A stretch of 64,000 nt of DNA from positions 372,001 to 436,000 of the forward strand of contig CANLTJ010000001.1 in NCBI GenBank assembly GCA_947493995.1. Reading direction: 5' to 3'. The notes beneath the pieces were generated by a model. The model was given only the letters and a program-made list of their open reading frames with translations. It searched no databases and was not told where the DNA came from. The stretch comes from an uncultured Arachnia sp. (GTDB lineage Bacteria; Actinomycetota; Actinomycetes; Propionibacteriales; Propionibacteriaceae). The translations under genes were made by a program, and so were the position numbers. Position 1 is the first letter of the stretch; every line of letters starts with the position of its first letter. Shown piece after piece: positions 34,109 through 43,863 of the stretch.

Positions 34109-34351
34109 GATGCGTGTTCCTCCTGGAAGTGCATTGAATTGTGGAAATGACTCGTGGATAGCTGACCATACTGCCTCAGGCATCCACGTGCCCACATGGA
34201 GCGAAATCGTTATCTCGTCGAGACCTCTGAAGCACCCTCGATACCCGGTGATCAGGAATCTGCTGGTGTCCATATCCAGATGTAGGGGCGCCAGATCCCC
34301 CGATCAGGCGCACAGCAGCCAGGACATGATGGATCAGTGGTTTCCCCACCG
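34109..34351 (-). other. Gap upstream of the nucleoside operon
   Basis: This 243-base stretch lies between the kinase-like gene's stop and the lipoprotein start. I see no convincing ORF or RNA gene. A TATGGT about 60 bases before the lipoprotein GTG is a possible -10 box on the minus strand. Confidence 0.4.
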
Positions 34352-35560
34352 TCAGGCAACCTGCCTGATGAGGGCGACGGCCGTGCGAATCATGGTTGCG
34401 GTGGTCGCCCGCCACGCGCTTTCCTGACCTCGATACGGTCCGGTGGCAAGACTGATCACTACGGCAGCGGTCCGCAGCCGTAGTTCCACAGGGTCCACTC
34501 GCTCGTCGAACACCGGAACCCAGCGCGACAACAGGGAGCGAACGCGTGACTCCTGTGCCGGCTTCATTCGCTGGATGGTGGAGAGGTGGGCGATGAGGCA
34601 GGCGAGGTCATCGGCTCTGCGCCCCGGCCCAATGGTGTCGATGTCGAGGATCCCCACAATGCGACCGTCCGCCACCCTCAGCTGGCCCTCGTGGTAGTCC
34701 CCATGGGTCGCTTCCTGGCCCTGTGGCAGCCCGGCCAGACCGGCGGTGATCTGCTGCGTCGCCCACTCCAGGTCTTCGAGGAGTTCCGGCATGGCTGACG
34801 TCACCATCGCGGCATAGTGGCCCACTGCATCGGTCCATGGAGGACGACGTTCCAACTGCGCGACGCCGGGCGGCATGGCATCCAGCGCGCCGATGAGTTG
34901 CTGCGCGGTGCACGGATTCTCGTCATCGAAGATCGCTCGGGCCAAGGACCTGCCGGGCAGTTCACGGGTCACGAGGAGGTGCTCCGGCGTCACAAGTGCC
35001 ACAGGCGGAGCGGGGACTCCGGAGTCCAGGAGCAGGCGGTGTCGTTCAACAACATCGCTGAACACTCTGCCGCGCAGCACCTTGATGTAGAACACCTCCG
35101 GGCTGTCCCGCACCGCAACCTTCACCACGGCACGGCGTCGTGGGCGGTATCCGATCATGGTCACGGCCAGGGACTCGCCTGTCACAGGACGCCCCAGCAC
35201 GTTTTCCGCAGTGAAGAGCTCCGCCAACTGCTCGGGAAACGCAGCGCGGGGCAGTCCCGGCAGGTCTGGATCATTGGGGTAGAGCCACACCGCGACTTCC
35301 CTGGTGCCGTCGGCGAAGATCTCGGCGCCCCGATCGTTGGGCAGCAGTTCCCCCGAGCGGGCGCTGACCCCGAGCAACTCGGCACGTTGCCCCCAGGACC
35401 AGGTGACCTGCGCCACGTAGGTGGCCGTGGTGGACTGCTCGGGGTTGGTGTCCACGTGATCGAGCTTCCAGTCACCGAGTTTCCCACCGGCATGCTCCAC
35501 CGCTGCACTCAACAGTGGCCCGACGCGAGGGCTCGTCAGAAGAAGCGAGCCGTCATCCAT
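34352..35560 (-). CDS. Aminoglycoside phosphotransferase-fold kinase of unknown substrate
   Basis: A 402-residue protein with an APH/choline-kinase-like domain in its second half. HGDYHEGQLRV is the catalytic loop (usual H-G-D-x4-N, here Q in place of N), and GILDIDTIGPGRRADDLA carries the metal-binding Asp; RELPGRSLA is the usual hinge. The first 130 residues are not recognised. It likely phosphorylates a small molecule; known actinobacterial relatives include maltokinase, but this lacks evidence for that. The ATG lies inside the last eight bases of the CNNM-type gene (ATGGATGA), so the two are coupled. An upstream in-frame extension was rejected because it overlaps that gene. Confidence 0.78.
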   Translation of the reverse strand: MDDGSLLLTSPRVGPLLSAAVEHAGGKLGDWKLDHVDTNPEQSTTATYVAQVTWSWGQRAELLGVSARSGELLPNDRGAEIFADGTREVAVWLYPNDPDLPGLPRAAFPEQLAELFTAENVLGRPVTGESLAVTMIGYRPRRRAVVKVAVRDSPEVFYIKVLRGRVFSDVVERHRLLLDSGVPAPPVALVTPEHLLVTRELPGRSLARAIFDDENPCTAQQLIGALDAMPPGVAQLERRPPWTDAVGHYAAMVTSAMPELLEDLEWATQQITAGLAGLPQGQEATHGDYHEGQLRVADGRIVGILDIDTIGPGRRADDLACLIAHLSTIQRMKPAQESRVRSLLSRWVPVFDERVDPVELRLRTAAVVISLATGPYRGQESAWRATTATMIRTAVALIRQVA

Positions 35561-36896
35561 CGATGTCCCCGGTTGCGGTGGCGCCGTCAGGCAGTTCCCG
35601 ACGAAGGGAGAACCACGCCGCGCGTCGCGCATCCAGCTCGGCCACCGTGAGCGTGAAGGCAACTGCCTCGTCGTCCTCACCGGTCGTCTCGACCGGATGG
35701 AGCCGCACCGTCACGGAACTGCCGAGCTGGGGAAGTTCGCCGAGCTGAGCCATCACGTATCCCGCCACGGTGTCGTAGGGGCCATCCGGCAGAACGTAGC
35801 CGGTGGACTCCGCGAACTCCTCAATCGTGGTCAGACCGTCCACACGATCCACTCGATCGGTGGTGTTCTCCCCCACCACGTCGTACTCGTCGGTGATGTC
35901 CCCGATCAGTTCCTCCATCAGGTCCTCCATGGTGACAATGCCCGCCGTGCCGCCGTACTCGTCGCGGACGATGGCCAGGTGGGAGGACGCGCTGCGCATG
36001 GAGCTGAGTGCACGCAGAATCTTCACGGTCTCGGGCAGGCTGAGGACGGGGCGGATGATGGAGCGCAGTTCACCGGTGCGTGCTGCGCCGTCGAGATCCA
36101 TGAGGTCACGGACGTGGAGGAATCCGACGACGCGGTCCACGGAGCCGTCAATCACCGGGTAGCGGGAGTGCGGGGCCCCGCGCACCTCACGGTAGGCACG
36201 GTGGATCGGCATGTCGGCCGGCAGGAAGTCCACTTCGGTACGGGGCACCATCACTTCTCGCAGTGTGCTGTCCCCGGCGTCGAATACTTCGTCAAGGATG
36301 CTGCGTTCTTCTGTGCTCAGGGTGGAGGAGTCCGACAGCATGGCCCGGAGTTCCTCGTCGGTCACTGAATCCTTCGCCAGCGACGGGTCACCACCGAAGA
36401 TCCGCACCACAGCGTTCGTGGAGACGCCGAGGAACCAGATCAGAGGGCGTGCGATCGTCGCGATTCCGGAGACGAGCGGGGCCAGTGCCAGCGCGAAACC
36501 CTCGGCCCGCTGCATCGCGAGTCGTTTTGCGCTCAGTTCCCCGATCACGATCGAGAAGTAGGAGATGACGACGGTGATTGACACCAGTGCCACGGTGTTG
36601 GAAATGCCAGCCGGGATGCCCAGCGACTCCAGGACGGGAGCGAAGCTGGACGCAAGTGTCGCACCTCCGAACGCGGCCGAGAGGAACCCGGAGAGGGTGA
36701 CGCCAATTTGCACGGAGGAGAGGAACAGGTTCGGGTTGCTGACGAGCCGTTGGATGGCCTGACCACGCTTGCCCTTGCTGGCCAACTGCTTGACCCGGCT
36801 CTCCCGCAGGCTGATCAGCGCCATCTCCGCGGCAGCGAAGGTGCCACCGATCAGGATGAAGAGCGCGATGAGGGCGACGTCTTGCAGAACGTTCAT
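35553..36896 (-). CDS. CNNM/CorC-family (hemolysin-like) membrane protein
   Basis: A 447-residue protein with the full CNNM layout: a DUF21 membrane domain with three to four helices (1-180; FAAAEMALISLRESRVKQL is the diagnostic first loop), two CBS domains (about 215-345, beginning REVMVPRTEVDFL and including DEYGGTAGIVTMEDLMEEL), and a C-terminal CorC/HlyC domain. The family exports Mg2+ or Co2+ or senses adenosine nucleotides; the hemolysin name is historical. TACCCT and GGGAGA lie before the ATG. It precedes and overlaps the APH-fold kinase gene. Confidence 0.92.
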   Translation of the reverse strand: MNVLQDVALIALFILIGGTFAAAEMALISLRESRVKQLASKGKRGQAIQRLVSNPNLFLSSVQIGVTLSGFLSAAFGGATLASSFAPVLESLGIPAGISNTVALVSITVVISYFSIVIGELSAKRLAMQRAEGFALALAPLVSGIATIARPLIWFLGVSTNAVVRIFGGDPSLAKDSVTDEELRAMLSDSSTLSTEERSILDEVFDAGDSTLREVMVPRTEVDFLPADMPIHRAYREVRGAPHSRYPVIDGSVDRVVGFLHVRDLMDLDGAARTGELRSIIRPVLSLPETVKILRALSSMRSASSHLAIVRDEYGGTAGIVTMEDLMEELIGDITDEYDVVGENTTDRVDRVDGLTTIEEFAESTGYVLPDGPYDTVAGYVMAQLGELPQLGSSVTVRLHPVETTGEDDEAVAFTLTVAELDARRAAWFSLRRELPDGATATGDIDG

Positions 36897-36950
36897 TTCT
36901 CCCTAGAGGGTACGCGGGTAGGGGCGCCGGTCAAGCCAACGGGTCATCCG

Positions 36951-36968
36951 CGCCCGCACGTGCGGGCG
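36951..36968 (-). terminator. Short hairpin after purU
   Basis: The 18-base palindrome CGCCCGCAC/GTGCGGGCG begins 20 bases after the purU stop. It gives a 7-bp stem with a 4-base loop and no U-run, so termination would be modest. Confidence 0.4.
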
Positions 36969-36988
36969 GAGGAGGGAGAGACTACGGA

Positions 36989-37828
36989 TCACCGGAAGAT
37001 GACCGTGCGGTCCCCGTCCGAGAGCACGCGGTGCTCGGCGAAGAGCCGGACAGCCTCGGCAAGAGTCTGGGACTCCTGCGACTGGCCCTTGCGGACGAGT
37101 TTGGCGACGCTCATGCTGTGGTCCACGCGCACCACGTTCTGCTCGATGATGGGTCCCTCATCGAGGTCGCTGGTGACGAAGTGTGCGGTGGCGCCGATGA
37201 GCTTGACCCCTCGTGTGTGCGCCTGGCGATACGGGTTGGCGCCCTTGAACCCCGGCAGGAAGGAGTGGTGGATGTTGATGGCCCGCCCAGCCAGGAAGTC
37301 GCACAGGTCCGGGCTGAGAATCTGCATGTAGCGCGCCAACACCACTAGCTCCACGCCTCGTTCCTCGACGGTCTGCCTGACAGCATCTTCGAAGTCCTGC
37401 TTGGTTCCGGCGTCGACAGGGAGATGAGTGAAGGGCGCCTCGTAGAACTCCGCCATGGACCGTAGGACGTCGTGGTTGGCCATGATGCCCACCACGTCGA
37501 TGGGTAGCGCACCCGTGCGTCGGCGGAACAGGAGTTCATTGAGGGCATGCCCTGCCTTGCTGGCGAGGATGAGTGTGGGCGTGGGACGTCCTGCCTCGTG
37601 CACCTCGAATTGGGCGGCGTAGCGATCTGCGAGACCTTCGAGCTTGCTGGTCAGCGCTTGGGCATCGGCGCCCGACACCTCCACGCGAATGAAGAATGCG
37701 CCGGTGTCGGGCGACGTGAACTGCTGGAGTTCGATGATGTTGCCCGAGACCTCGACGACGACGCCAGTGATTGCATGAACAATCCCTGGGCGATCCGGGC
37801 ACTGGAGCGTGACAACAAGGTCAGTCAT
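36989..37828 (-). CDS. purU: Formyltetrahydrofolate deformylase
   Basis: A 279-residue enzyme that hydrolyses 10-formyl-THF to THF and formate, balancing one-carbon and purine pools. Residues 1-80 are an ACT-type regulatory domain (LVVTLQCPDRPGIVHAITG); the rest is a formyl-transferase-type hydrolase with the catalytic string INIHHSFLPGF and SDLDEGPIIEQ, holding the Asn, His and Asp. The length is typical. It runs in the same direction as folD and mdh. TACAGT ends eight bases before the ATG, so it may have its own leaderless promoter, with a cluster of palindromes further upstream. Confidence 0.96.
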   Translation of the reverse strand: MTDLVVTLQCPDRPGIVHAITGVVVEVSGNIIELQQFTSPDTGAFFIRVEVSGADAQALTSKLEGLADRYAAQFEVHEAGRPTPTLILASKAGHALNELLFRRRTGALPIDVVGIMANHDVLRSMAEFYEAPFTHLPVDAGTKQDFEDAVRQTVEERGVELVVLARYMQILSPDLCDFLAGRAINIHHSFLPGFKGANPYRQAHTRGVKLIGATAHFVTSDLDEGPIIEQNVVRVDHSMSVAKLVRKGQSQESQTLAEAVRLFAEHRVLSDGDRTVIFR

Positions 37829-37836
37829 AGGTCACG

Positions 37837-37842
37837 ACTGTA
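37837..37842 (-). promoter_or_regulatory. purU: -10 box TACAGT, probable leaderless promoter of purU
   Basis: TACAGT ends eight bases before the purU ATG. This spacing is at the long end of the leaderless set in the window. Confidence 0.4.
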
Positions 37843-37906
37843 GCGGCCCATGGGGAGTGCTGATCAATGCTGTTCTCGGCGAGGACTTGGCCGGGCCGGA
37901 TGACGT

Positions 37907-37944
37907 GGTGTCACGACACCTGGCACGTGTGCTGGTACGTGTAC
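37907..37944. promoter_or_regulatory. Palindrome and tandem repeats between mdh and purU
   Basis: GGTGTC-AC-GACACC (37907-37920) is an inverted repeat with a 2-base centre. It is followed at once by a tandem 12-base repeat, TGGCACGTGTGC (37921-37932) and TGGTACGTGTAC (37933-37944), whose last base is three bases from the mdh stop. It could be the mdh terminator or a regulator site for purU. Confidence 0.4.
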
Positions 37945-37947
37945 GCC

Positions 37948-38937
37948 CTAGATCAGTCCGAGTTCGGTGACCGCGTCGCGCTCGTCGACGAGTTCGGCCA
38001 CCGAGGCATCGATGCGTGCCCGCGAGAAGTCGTTGATCTCCAGCCCCTGCACGATCTCGTACCTGCCGTCGGTCACCGTGCACGGGAACGAGGAGATGAT
38101 GCCTTCTTCAACACCGTAGGAGCCGTCGGAGGGTACCGCCATGGACACCCAGTCACCCTCTGCGGTTCCGAGTACCCAGTCACGCATGTGTTCGACGGTG
38201 GCGTTCGCTGCCGATGCCGCCGAGGACTGGCCACGGGCCTCGATGATCGCGGCGCCACGCTTGGCGACCTTGGGGATGAACTCGTTCTCGATCCAGGACT
38301 GGTCATCCACGACCTCGGCGGCGTTGCGCTCCCCCACCCGCGCGTTGAAGAGATCCGGGTACTGGGTGGCGGAGTGGTTGCCCCAGATCGTCATGTGCGA
38401 GATGTCGGTGACCGGCGCTCCGACCTTGGCGGCGAGCTGGCTGATCGCACGATTGTGATCCAGCCGTGTGAGCGCGTTGAAACGCTCGGCCGGGATGTCC
38501 GGGGCGTTCTTCAGCGCGATCAGGGCGTTGGTGTTGGCCGGGTTGCCGGTGATGAGGACCTTGACGTCGTCAGCGGCGACCTCGTTCAAAGCCTTGCCCT
38601 GACCGGTGAAGATCTTGCCGTTGGCACTCAGCAGGTCGCTGCGCTCCATGCCTGCCTTGCGGGGCATGGCACCCACGAGCATGGCCAGGTTGACGCCGTC
38701 GAAGACCTTGGTGGGGTCATCGCCGATCTCGATGTTGACGAGGTTGCTGAACGCGCAGTCGTCCAGTTCCATGACCACACCCTCGAGCGCTTTCAGCGCG
38801 GGCGTGATCTCGAGCAGACGAAGTTCGATGGGGCGATCCTGCAGCAGTGCCCCGCTGGCAATGCGGAACAGCAGGCTGTAGCAGATCTGGCCTGCCGCTC
38901 CGGTGACGGCAATCTTGACGGGAGCCTCAGTGCTCAC
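37948..38937 (-). CDS. mdh: Malate dehydrogenase
   Basis: A 329-residue NAD-dependent malate dehydrogenase of the long (cytosolic-like) type. NAD loop is [18 protein letters not shown] (12-29); the third glycine position carries Cys rather than the more usual Gly or Ala, which is tolerated in the family. The catalytic Asp is in LTRLDHNRA and the catalytic His in [11 protein letters not shown]. Start is the GTG at 38937 with GAGAGG upstream; the frame remains open far upstream through non-coding sequence. The downstream gap to purU has palindromes. It closes the TCA run with sucCD in this region. Confidence 0.96.
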   Translation of the reverse strand: MSTEAPVKIAVTGAAGQICYSLLFRIASGALLQDRPIELRLLEITPALKALEGVVMELDDCAFSNLVNIEIGDDPTKVFDGVNLAMLVGAMPRKAGMERSDLLSANGKIFTGQGKALNEVAADDVKVLITGNPANTNALIALKNAPDIPAERFNALTRLDHNRAISQLAAKVGAPVTDISHMTIWGNHSATQYPDLFNARVGERNAAEVVDDQSWIENEFIPKVAKRGAAIIEARGQSSAASAANATVEHMRDWVLGTAEGDWVSMAVPSDGSYGVEEGIISSFPCTVTDGRYEIVQGLEINDFSRARIDASVAELVDERDAVTELGLI

Positions 38938-39035
38938 TGTCGGCCTCTCTCTCCTGTGGCTTGTGGTGGTCTCGTTGACGCCTTCGAGCTTATCGTCTCG
39001 GCGGCCGTGCCAGTCCGGCGGGACCCACAACTTGC

Positions 39036-39329
39036 TCAGCGCAATGGGGGGACAAGAAGGGCAAGGGCTGCGATGCCGAGCGCCAGCAACGTGAGCACCG
39101 CGACGTCGATCCAGCGTCGACGCACCACCAGCAGTCCCGCAGTCCGGGCTCCCAACACCACGCGCAGCAGGGCAGCGAGCCCGGTTGCTCCGGCGATCAT
39201 GAGGGAGGCGCTGCGCCACCGCCCCAGTCCGAGGAGGACCAGCGCCACAGTCAGTGCCACCAGCACGACAGCCAGGGGCCACGGGTTGCTGGGGAACTCC
39301 TCGGCTGGCAGGTCACGCCTGTCCGCCAT
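39036..39329 (-). CDS. DUF3017 membrane protein
   Basis: A 97-residue protein with three predicted membrane helices (about 17-35, 42-62, 75-95) after a short polar start [12 protein letters not shown]. It matches the actinobacterial DUF3017 family by size, topology and position directly after folD. Function is unknown. The ATG lies 17 bases inside the end of folD, so expression is coupled. A longer frame starting within folD is unlikely because its first residues are basic and out of family. Confidence 0.82.
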   Translation of the reverse strand: MADRRDLPAEEFPSNPWPLAVVLVALTVALVLLGLGRWRSASLMIAGATGLAALLRVVLGARTAGLLVVRRRWIDVAVLTLLALGIAALALLVPPLR

Positions 39330-40224
39330 GTGCTTCCCTGCCCGGCGCGTCCGCACTCGTCGGGACCGGTCCACCACCGTGGAGGGCCTCTGCACGATCC
39401 ACGACGTTGGTCAGCAGCATCGCTCGTGTCATGGGCCCCACGCCGCCGGGCGTGGGTGCGACCAGCGCCGCCTTCTCCCACACATCGGGAGCCAGATCCC
39501 CCACAAGGCCGTCGTCGGTTCTCGTGATGCCGACGTCCACCAGTACGGAGCCCTCCTTCACCATGTCCGCCGTGATCATCCCCGGCTGTCCCGCCGCTGC
39601 GACGACGATGTCGGCCTGGCGGGTCAACGTTGCGAGGTCACGGGTGCCGGTGTGGCACAGCGTCACGGTGGAGTTCTCCGACTTGCGGGTGAGAAGGAGA
39701 CCCAGCGGACGTCCCACCGTCGTTCCGCGGCCGACGATGACCGTGTGGGCGCCGTTCAGCTCCACGTCGTAACTGCGCAGGAGCGCCACGATCCCCCGCG
39801 GGGTACACGGCAGCGCCCCGGGGATGCCGAGGACCAATCTCCCCAGATTGACCGGGTGGAGCCCGTCGGCATCCTTCTCCGGGTCCACGAGTGACAGCGC
39901 CCAGTTGTCGTCGAGGTGCGGGGGCAGCGGCAGTTGCACGATGTAGCCGGTGCAACTCGGATCCATGTTCAGTTGGTCCAGATGGGCGGTCAGGTCCTCC
40001 GCCGAGGTGTTTGCGGGCAGGTCCACCCGGATGGAGCGGATGCCCACCTCGGCGCAATCGCGGTGCTTGCCGGCGACGTAGGAGTGGGATCCGGGATCGT
40101 CTCCCACGAGCACGGTGCCCAGGCCGGGAACCACTCCCGCCGCCAGAAGCCGCGAGACGCGTTCCTTGAGTTCCGCCTTGATCTGCCGAGCGACGGGCAC
40201 GCCCGCCATTTTCGTTGCTGTCAT
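39313..40224 (-). CDS. folD: Methylenetetrahydrofolate dehydrogenase/cyclohydrolase
   Basis: FolD interconverts 5,10-methylene-THF and 10-formyl-THF with NADP. The 303-residue protein has [16 protein letters not shown], with the catalytic Tyr and Lys, [14 protein letters not shown] in the substrate cleft, [10 protein letters not shown] for NADP, and [13 protein letters not shown] at the C-terminus. It supplies 10-formyl-THF to PurN and PurH, encoded just upstream in the same direction. It starts 18 bases after purH. The length is slightly over the usual 285 because of a polar C-terminal tail. Confidence 0.96.
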   Translation of the reverse strand: MTATKMAGVPVARQIKAELKERVSRLLAAGVVPGLGTVLVGDDPGSHSYVAGKHRDCAEVGIRSIRVDLPANTSAEDLTAHLDQLNMDPSCTGYIVQLPLPPHLDDNWALSLVDPEKDADGLHPVNLGRLVLGIPGALPCTPRGIVALLRSYDVELNGAHTVIVGRGTTVGRPLGLLLTRKSENSTVTLCHTGTRDLATLTRQADIVVAAAGQPGMITADMVKEGSVLVDVGITRTDDGLVGDLAPDVWEKAALVAPTPGGVGPMTRAMLLTNVVDRAEALHGGGPVPTSADAPGREAHGGQA

Positions 40225-40242
40225 GTCAGTGGTGCCTCAATT

Positions 40243-41844
40243 TCAGTGGAAGAAGTGACGGGTGCCGGTCAGGTACAGAGCAACCCCGTGCTCGCGGCAC
40301 AGGTCGATGGTGTCCGCATCTCGCATGGATCCGCCCGGCTGGACGATGGCTCTGACCCCGGCGTCGACAAGGATCCGCGGACCGTCGTTGAAGGGGAAGA
40401 AGGCATCGGATGCGGCGACGGAACCAGCCGCACGCTCACCAGCGCGCTCCACCGCCAGGGTGCAGGAGTCCACGCGGTTCACCTGCCCCATGCCCACACC
40501 CACGGACGCGCCACCGACCGCGAGCAGGATGGCGTTGGACTTCACCGAACGGCAGGCCCGCCAGGCGAACTCCAGATCGGCCAGGGTGGCTTCGTCGACG
40601 GCCTCCCCCGCCGCCAGTTGCCACTGCTCCGGTGTGTCCCCCGGAGCATCGATCCGATCCGGTTCCTGCACCAGGGCGCCCCCGCTGATGGGGTGCAGTG
40701 TGTGTCGGGGGTACTCGAATCGAGGGGCACGCAGCAGGCGAATGTTCTTCTTGGCGCTGAGAACCTCCACCACACCTGCGTCGAATCCCGGCGCGATGAC
40801 CACCTCGGTGAACACCTCCGCCACCGCGCGGGCCATGTCCACCGAGACCGGACGATTGGCCGCGATGACGCCGCCGAACGCGGAGACGGGATCACAGGCA
40901 TGTGCCTTGCGGTGTGCCTCGGCGATGTCGGCGCCCACCGCGATCCCGCACGGGTTGGCGTGCTTGATGATGGCGACGCACGGCTCGTCGAAGTCGAAGG
41001 CGGCTCGTAGGGCTGCGTCCCCGTCGGTGTAATTGTTGTAGCTCATGGGCTTGCCGTGGAGCAGTTCGGCCTGTGTGATGCCTTGCGGCTGCTGGCTGTC
41101 GGAGTAGAGCGCCGCCCGCTGGTGTGCGTTCTCGCCGTAGCGCAGCGTCGTTTCCTTCTGCCACGTGCCGCCCATCCATTCCGGGAAGCCGTCGGCAGGT
41201 GGCTCCGCCACGTTCCCAGTCATCCAACCAGCCACCGCCACGTCATAGGACGCAGTGTGACGAAAGGCTGCGGCGGCCAGCTCCCGGCGCTCAGCCAGGG
41301 TGAAGCCGCCAGCGTCGATCGCAGCTCGCACGCCGTGGTACTGGTCGGGCGATGTCACCACCGCCACGGAGGGATGGTTCTTCGCAGCCGCGCGCACCAT
41401 GGTGGGGCCGCCGATGTCGATCTGCTCCACACACTCGTCCTCGCTGGCACCCGAGGCGACGGTTTCGGTGAAGGGATACAGGTTGACCACGACGAGGTCG
41501 AAGGGGGGGATTCCCAGGGTCTCCAGCTGGCGGACATGAGCGGGCAGCCGTCTGTCGGCGAGGATCCCGGCATGCACGAAGGGGTGCAGCGTCTTGACTC
41601 GTCCGTCGAAGCATTCCGGGAATCCGGTGACCGTCTCGACGGCGGTGACGGGGATGCCTGCCTCGGAGAGCCGGGCGGCGGTGGACCCGGTGGAGACGAT
41701 CTCCACGCCGACCCCGTGCAGCGCGTGGCCCAGCTCCTCCAGACCGGTCTTGTCGTAGACGGAGACGAGCGCCCGCTGCACGAGGTTGCGTCGCGAGTTG
41801 GCGTCCTGTTCGCTCTGGTGCTGCGGTCCGCTGGTGTCCGTCAT
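40243..41844 (-). CDS. purH: Bifunctional AICAR transformylase/IMP cyclohydrolase
   Basis: PurH performs the last two steps to IMP. The 533-residue protein has an N-terminal IMP cyclohydrolase domain (about 22-150; [42 protein letters not shown]) and a C-terminal transformylase domain with the Lys-His pair in IIKHANPCG and [13 protein letters not shown]. The ATG at 41844 is preferred: AGGAG lies five bases upstream and the first bases overlap the purN stop (ATGA). The length is normal for bacteria. It is part of a purine/folate operon. Confidence 0.97.
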   Translation of the reverse strand: MTDTSGPQHQSEQDANSRRNLVQRALVSVYDKTGLEELGHALHGVGVEIVSTGSTAARLSEAGIPVTAVETVTGFPECFDGRVKTLHPFVHAGILADRRLPAHVRQLETLGIPPFDLVVVNLYPFTETVASGASEDECVEQIDIGGPTMVRAAAKNHPSVAVVTSPDQYHGVRAAIDAGGFTLAERRELAAAAFRHTASYDVAVAGWMTGNVAEPPADGFPEWMGGTWQKETTLRYGENAHQRAALYSDSQQPQGITQAELLHGKPMSYNNYTDGDAALRAAFDFDEPCVAIIKHANPCGIAVGADIAEAHRKAHACDPVSAFGGVIAANRPVSVDMARAVAEVFTEVVIAPGFDAGVVEVLSAKKNIRLLRAPRFEYPRHTLHPISGGALVQEPDRIDAPGDTPEQWQLAAGEAVDEATLADLEFAWRACRSVKSNAILLAVGGASVGVGMGQVNRVDSCTLAVERAGERAAGSVAASDAFFPFNDGPRILVDAGVRAIVQPGGSMRDADTIDLCREHGVALYLTGTRHFFH

Positions 41845-42425
41845 GCTTCTCCTGGTTCCCATTCCCGCACGGCGCGTACGAGCAGTTCTCTTTCGGCGGT
41901 CTTGATGCGTTCGTGCAGCTTGTCGGCGTCGTCGTCGTCCAGGACTTCGACGGCGGACTGATAGAGAATCCTACCGGTGTCGATTCCCTCGTCCACGAGG
42001 AAGACTGTGGCACCTGTCACCTTCACTCCCGCCGCGAGCGCATCGCGCGCGGCCCGCATCCCGGGGAAACTGGGAAGCAGGGACGGATGCGTATTGATCG
42101 TTGTTCCCCCGAACCGGGACAGGAAGTTCTCGCCCAGCAACTTCATGAACCCCGCTGAGGCCACGAGGTGCGGCTCGAAGGCGGCGACGATGTCAGCCAG
42201 CTGCGCGTCCCAGATCGCTCGGTCCGTGCCCTTGGCCCAGGGGTGGGCGATGGCCTCGATGCCGTGGCGACGGGCCCGCGTCAGCGCCGGAGCCGATTCC
42301 TGGTCCGATACGACGGCCACAACGTCGGCGTCCACGTCGCCGGCCTCCACGGCATCGATGAGGGACTGCAGCAGGGTTCCCGTGCCGGAGACCAGCACCA
42401 CGACCTTCACCGTCACGTTCGCCAT
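41841..42425 (-). CDS. purN: Phosphoribosylglycinamide formyltransferase
   Basis: A 194-residue GAR transformylase using 10-formyl-[16 protein letters not shown] (10-22) binds the substrate phosphate, in the actinobacterial form of the usual SGxGSNLQAL loop; [13 protein letters not shown] has the catalytic Asn and His, and [13 protein letters not shown] the catalytic Asp. It follows the PerM-like gene by 19 bases and overlaps purH by four bases. Confidence 0.96.
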   Translation of the reverse strand: MANVTVKVVVLVSGTGTLLQSLIDAVEAGDVDADVVAVVSDQESAPALTRARRHGIEAIAHPWAKGTDRAIWDAQLADIVAAFEPHLVASAGFMKLLGENFLSRFGGTTINTHPSLLPSFPGMRAARDALAAGVKVTGATVFLVDEGIDTGRILYQSAVEVLDDDDADKLHERIKTAERELLVRAVREWEPGEA

Positions 42426-42444
42426 CCCTGTGTCAGGGCCACCC

Positions 42445-43758
42445 TCACGGTTGACCTGCTTCAGCGAACTCGGCAGAATCTCCGGCCTCCGTGGACTCGG
42501 CAGGATCCGGGGACTCGGCGGGTTCCGTGCTGGGGGGTCGTCTCACCAGTCCGAGCACGACTCCCCCCACCAGTCCGGAGAGCCCGAGGAGCACGGGGGC
42601 CACGATGATCAACTGGTCCGTGGTGGCTCCGAGCTGATTCAACCGTCCCTGACCCAGCGCGCCTCCAGCGAGAGAGCACAGCAGAGTGATCAGCAGACCC
42701 GCGCCCACACCGGAGAGACCTCCCACGAGCGCAGTTTCATCGAATCGCGCACGCGGTCGGGCGAGAACCACGACGAGCGACGCAACTGTGCCGGCCACGA
42801 TTCCCACTGCGAGCCACCAGAACATGGCGCCGCCACCCAGGCCCGGTTCTCCCACTGCACCCAGGACGGGCACGGATGGGAGAAAACCGACGTCGGTCAC
42901 CGACATGCTGAGCAGAGAATCGTCTCCGAGCGTGACCCCGGCACCCAGTGCCCAGGAGGTGGCCCAGAGGATCAGGTTGGGCAGGTACAGCAGCTGGACG
43001 AAGACCAGCAGAATGGTTCCTGCGACCCCGGGATCCAGAGCCTCATGAATGAAGGTGATCCGATCCCGGTGGACGATGAGCGCCGTGGCCAACGCGGCCG
43101 TACCGCCCATCAGACACACCAGTACCGCGTACCCGAGGGCCGATGGCACCGAGCGCAGCCATCCCGGCCAGGCGTGGCGGGGGTCGAAGCCAATGGCTCG
43201 GCTGGCGCCCCACAGGCCGGAAACTGCGCCCAGCACCAGCCCACCGAGGAGACCGGGTAGGACACCGCTCGGGCTGTCCAGCACAAGGGCCAGACCTGCG
43301 ATGAGAACCCCCTGGGTGGCGGCCGTGGTCCCGGCCACCCGCAGCACCGCACGTTCTCGGTCCAGCCGGGTTCGCCCGGTGTCGTCCGCCGGAGCCGCGG
43401 CTCCGGTTGCCTGCCGCGCAGCGAGTCCGGCGCCGGGCAGAGCGAGCACCACCAGTGCCAGGGGCAGGCCGAGAGGCACCAACGTGACCAGCTGTCCGCC
43501 CACCATCACCGGGACGCCGTGCGCCAGCAGGAGAAAGTCGGTGGCCAGGAACAGCGAGGCGTCCAGATCGACGTCGGGCGACGTGAGCCATCCCAGGGTT
43601 GTGGCGCCGGTGAGCAGCAGCCACCCGGCAGCAACGACGGCGACTGTTGCGAGGATGGCCACGGCATACCACGGCAGCGGAAACGCTTTCGGCGGGGATG
43701 GTGGGACGGCGTCGACATCCACTGCCACCGTGCGATGCCTTGTCGGACGGTCGGTCAT
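42445..43758 (-). CDS. DUF6350/PerM-like integral membrane protein
   Basis: A 437-residue protein with about ten membrane helices and polar ends (a 30-residue N-terminal tail and a C-terminal tail rich in Glu, Pro and Ser). By topology and by lying directly before purN-purH it matches the actinobacterial DUF6350 family; the mycobacterial member PerM has a role in cell division and persistence. I cannot point to a catalytic motif. The ATG at 43758 follows GGGAG; a start ten codons upstream is less likely. It diverges from the large membrane protein at 43864. Confidence 0.82.
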   Translation of the reverse strand: MTDRPTRHRTVAVDVDAVPPSPPKAFPLPWYAVAILATVAVVAAGWLLLTGATTLGWLTSPDVDLDASLFLATDFLLLAHGVPVMVGGQLVTLVPLGLPLALVVLALPGAGLAARQATGAAAPADDTGRTRLDRERAVLRVAGTTAATQGVLIAGLALVLDSPSGVLPGLLGGLVLGAVSGLWGASRAIGFDPRHAWPGWLRSVPSALGYAVLVCLMGGTAALATALIVHRDRITFIHEALDPGVAGTILLVFVQLLYLPNLILWATSWALGAGVTLGDDSLLSMSVTDVGFLPSVPVLGAVGEPGLGGGAMFWWLAVGIVAGTVASLVVVLARPRARFDETALVGGLSGVGAGLLITLLCSLAGGALGQGRLNQLGATTDQLIIVAPVLLGLSGLVGGVVLGLVRRPPSTEPAESPDPAESTEAGDSAEFAEAGQP

Positions 43759-43863
43759 GGGGCAACTCCCATCGCTTCTGCGGTGCACCGGCGCGCACCC
43801 GGTAACCTGTCCCGGGAATGCCCCTCAGGAGGGACATTCATCAGTTCTATGTGGAGGTGGTTG

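Noticed and set aside
34352..35560. Assignment of the APH-fold kinase as maltokinase of the GlgE pathway
   Set aside because: The fold fits, and GlgA/GlgC are in the window, but the protein is not next to glgE or treS and I see no maltokinase-specific motif.
35553..36896. Virulence hemolysin
   Set aside because: The hemolysin label of this family is historical; DUF21, CBS and CorC domains point to a cation/nucleotide-sensing membrane protein.
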